Source: Pyrodictium sp.
GTDB lineage: Archaea > Thermoproteota > Thermoprotei_A > Sulfolobales > Pyrodictiaceae
Direction: 5' to 3'
Length of the DNA: 20,063 bases
Assembly (NCBI GenBank): GCA_015662475.1
Contig: DQUB01000144.1
Span: 1-20,063 of the forward strand
The notes beneath the pieces were generated by a model. That model worked only from the letters and a program-made list of their open reading frames with translations, was not told where the DNA came from and made no database searches. The translations under genes were made by a program, and so were the position numbers. Positions 18,854-20,063 of the stretch are shown piece after piece. Within the stretch, counting starts at the first letter, position 1, and each line of letters opens with the position of its first letter.

Positions 18854-20063
18854 ATTTGTCAGCACTATTTACCTCTTTTCTCGACTCCAATCTCGCTTTC
18901 AACCCAGCTAAAGGTTGATTTAAAAGCTCTCTAAAGTTTAGACGATTATCTAGTTTTTCGCCGTCAAGTCCTACTATGCTATGCTCGTCTATCTTGTAGT
19001 AGTGTTTGAGTATTTTACGTGCAATCTCCTTCATCATAACCATTAACGTGTGCGTATGCATTCTCATCTCGTCAGCAACAGTGGCCCAAGGCTTTGCTTG
19101 CAAGACCTTTGCTGTTATGAGATATTCCTCCTTTTTTGATAGGTGTAAACCACCAGTCTTAGGATAGGTGTACCAATATGCTTTTGCAAACTCGTGCATT
19201 ACATCACACATAGCCTCGTAGGTCATAGGACCGTAAGCGTATATCCATAGTCTATCAACTTGTATTGGTGTTAATGCTGGACGATAGTCTTCGAAAATTG
19301 GTTTGTCGCTTCGTAGTATCATGAGTGCAACCTCAGTTTCAAGATCGTGGTATGTGTCATGCAAACTATCAATGAGTTTGCGTCTAAACTCAGCATTTGC
19401 TAGCTCTACAAGTTTCTTCATCTTCTCATTTATCGGTTTGATAACGAGTATTGTGTATTCACCGCTGACAGGGTTACGATCTGGCGACATGTGTACCGGC
19501 TTAAACCCATTTTTAAGCCAGAAGTTGAGCAGCTGTTCATTAACACCAAATCCGCTTCCAATCCAGTCTAGACCAGCTTCTTTGGCCTCTTTGTATATTT
19601 CTTCTAACATTTTAGAACCTATACCTTTACCCTGCACCTTTGGATGTGTTGCTATTCTAACGATGCGCCAACCTTTCATCGAACCGAATTCTTTGATGCG
19701 TAAGTGTTTTAGAAGTCTATCTGGAATGATGTTTCCTGGCGTTTTTTCACCGCGTAATAGTGCATCGATAACATCGTCGTCTAGACCACCTTCTTGCGCT
19801 ATTTGGACAGCACAAACTATCTTTCCACTTGGCACTCTTAGAGCTCTAATAATATGGTGTGGTGCGTCAGCAAGAATCCCTAGATCGTCAGGTTCGTTAC
19901 GATAATGTGCCATGACGTAGATCCCGAAGAGTTGTCGTAGTGTTTTCTCGCCTTCAGGGCTAAAGAGCCAATATGGATCTAGCTTGAGATACTCCAACCG
20001 CTTCTCTTCTATGGCCTTTATATCCTCTTCGTCTAGCTCTGCTGGTTCTGCATCAAGAAGTAG
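18846..20063 (-). CDS. tmcA: tRNA(Met) cytidine acetyltransferase TmcA, C-terminal part; gene continues beyond window
   Basis: TmcA (Nat10/Kre33 family) uses acetyl-CoA and ATP to make N4-acetylcytidine in RNA. The visible 405 codons run to base 20063 with no start: codons beyond the TTG at 19997 still read as the family (LLLDAEPAELDEEDI), so that TTG is internal. The GNAT acetyltransferase domain includes WRIVRIATHPKVQGKGIGSK with the acetyl-CoA loop QGKGIG, GFGVNEQLLNFWLKNGF, and YTILVIKP. After it comes the family's C-terminal tRNA-binding helical region (LHLSKKEEYLITAKVLQ...). The N-terminal helicase-like ATPase module would lie to the right of the window. The 3' end overlaps the convergent RFAP synthase gene by eight bases. 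Confidence 0.95.
   Translation of the reverse strand, partial: LLLDAEPAELDEEDIKAIEEKRLEYLKLDPYWLFSPEGEKTLRQLFGIYVMAHYRNEPDDLGILADAPHHIIRALRVPSGKIVCAVQIAQEGGLDDDVIDALLRGEKTPGNIIPDRLLKHLRIKEFGSMKGWRIVRIATHPKVQGKGIGSKMLEEIYKEAKEAGLDWIGSGFGVNEQLLNFWLKNGFKPVHMSPDRNPVSGEYTILVIKPINEKMKKLVELANAEFRRKLIDSLHDTYHDLETEVALMILRSDKPIFEDYRPALTPIQVDRLWIYAYGPMTYEAMCDVMHEFAKAYWYTYPKTGGLHLSKKEEYLITAKVLQAKPWATVADEMRMHTHTLMVMMKEIARKILKHYYKIDEHSIVGLDGEKLDNRLNFRELLNQPLAGLKARLESRKEVNSADKSN

Noticed and set aside
19303..19905. 200-codon plus-strand open frame inside tmcA
   Set aside because: Ser/Leu-rich antisense shadow of the well-supported acetyltransferase domain.

Overview
The window reads as a chromosome segment of a hyperthermophilic archaeon of the Thermoproteota (Crenarchaeota), probably Desulfurococcales-like. 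The evidence is an archaeal TATA-binding protein, an archaeal-type TrpRS, archaeal PGK with type II GAPDH, NurA, an Lhr helicase, TmcA, TATA-like promoters, many GTG/TTG starts and a C/D box guide RNA. There is no rRNA, tRNA, CRISPR array, transposase or phage gene. The species assignment is inference from gene content only.

Layout, left to right. The window opens inside a CLC chloride channel/transporter gene with two C-terminal CBS domains (2-1573). A 264-base gap follows, then the TATA-binding protein gene (1838-2440). On the minus strand, 4865-2466 holds a compact run of six small genes: a ribbon-helix-helix regulator, a winged-helix-like protein, a Cas4/RecB-like Fe-S nuclease, a small unknown protein, a PHP-domain phosphoesterase and another small unknown protein. 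Divergent from these is a large Lhr-type helicase gene (4974-7667). After a 291-base gap come phosphoglycerate kinase and phosphorylating GAPDH, a glycolytic/gluconeogenic pair four bases apart. They are followed by a universal stress protein, an unknown gene, a well-formed C/D box sRNA (about 11370-11428) and an unknown helical protein. TrpRS (minus strand) converges on that last gene and diverges from an iron-dependent alcohol dehydrogenase followed by the NurA nuclease.

The right end (15373-18853) is the most coherent system: a bidirectional pterin-cofactor cluster. The minus strand carries a DUF447 flavin-binding protein and a PTPS-family protein. The plus strand carries the pterin pyrophosphokinase MptE, a flavoprotein-ferredoxin of the archaeal dihydromethanopterin reductase type, and a beta-RFAP synthase. 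Together these make sense as part of a tetrahydromethanopterin-type C1 carrier pathway in an organism with no methanogenesis genes in view. MptE makes the pterin diphosphate, RFAP synthase makes the ribosyl-aminobenzene half, and the flavoprotein would reduce the finished cofactor. The PTPS protein keeps its zinc and pterin-anchoring residues but lacks the catalytic Cys and His of canonical members, so it may do a different pterin reaction. The two divergent transcription units appear to start on opposite strands of the same CATG, with each promoter inside the other's coding region. The window ends inside the C-terminal half of TmcA, the tRNA(Met) cytidine acetyltransferase (minus strand).
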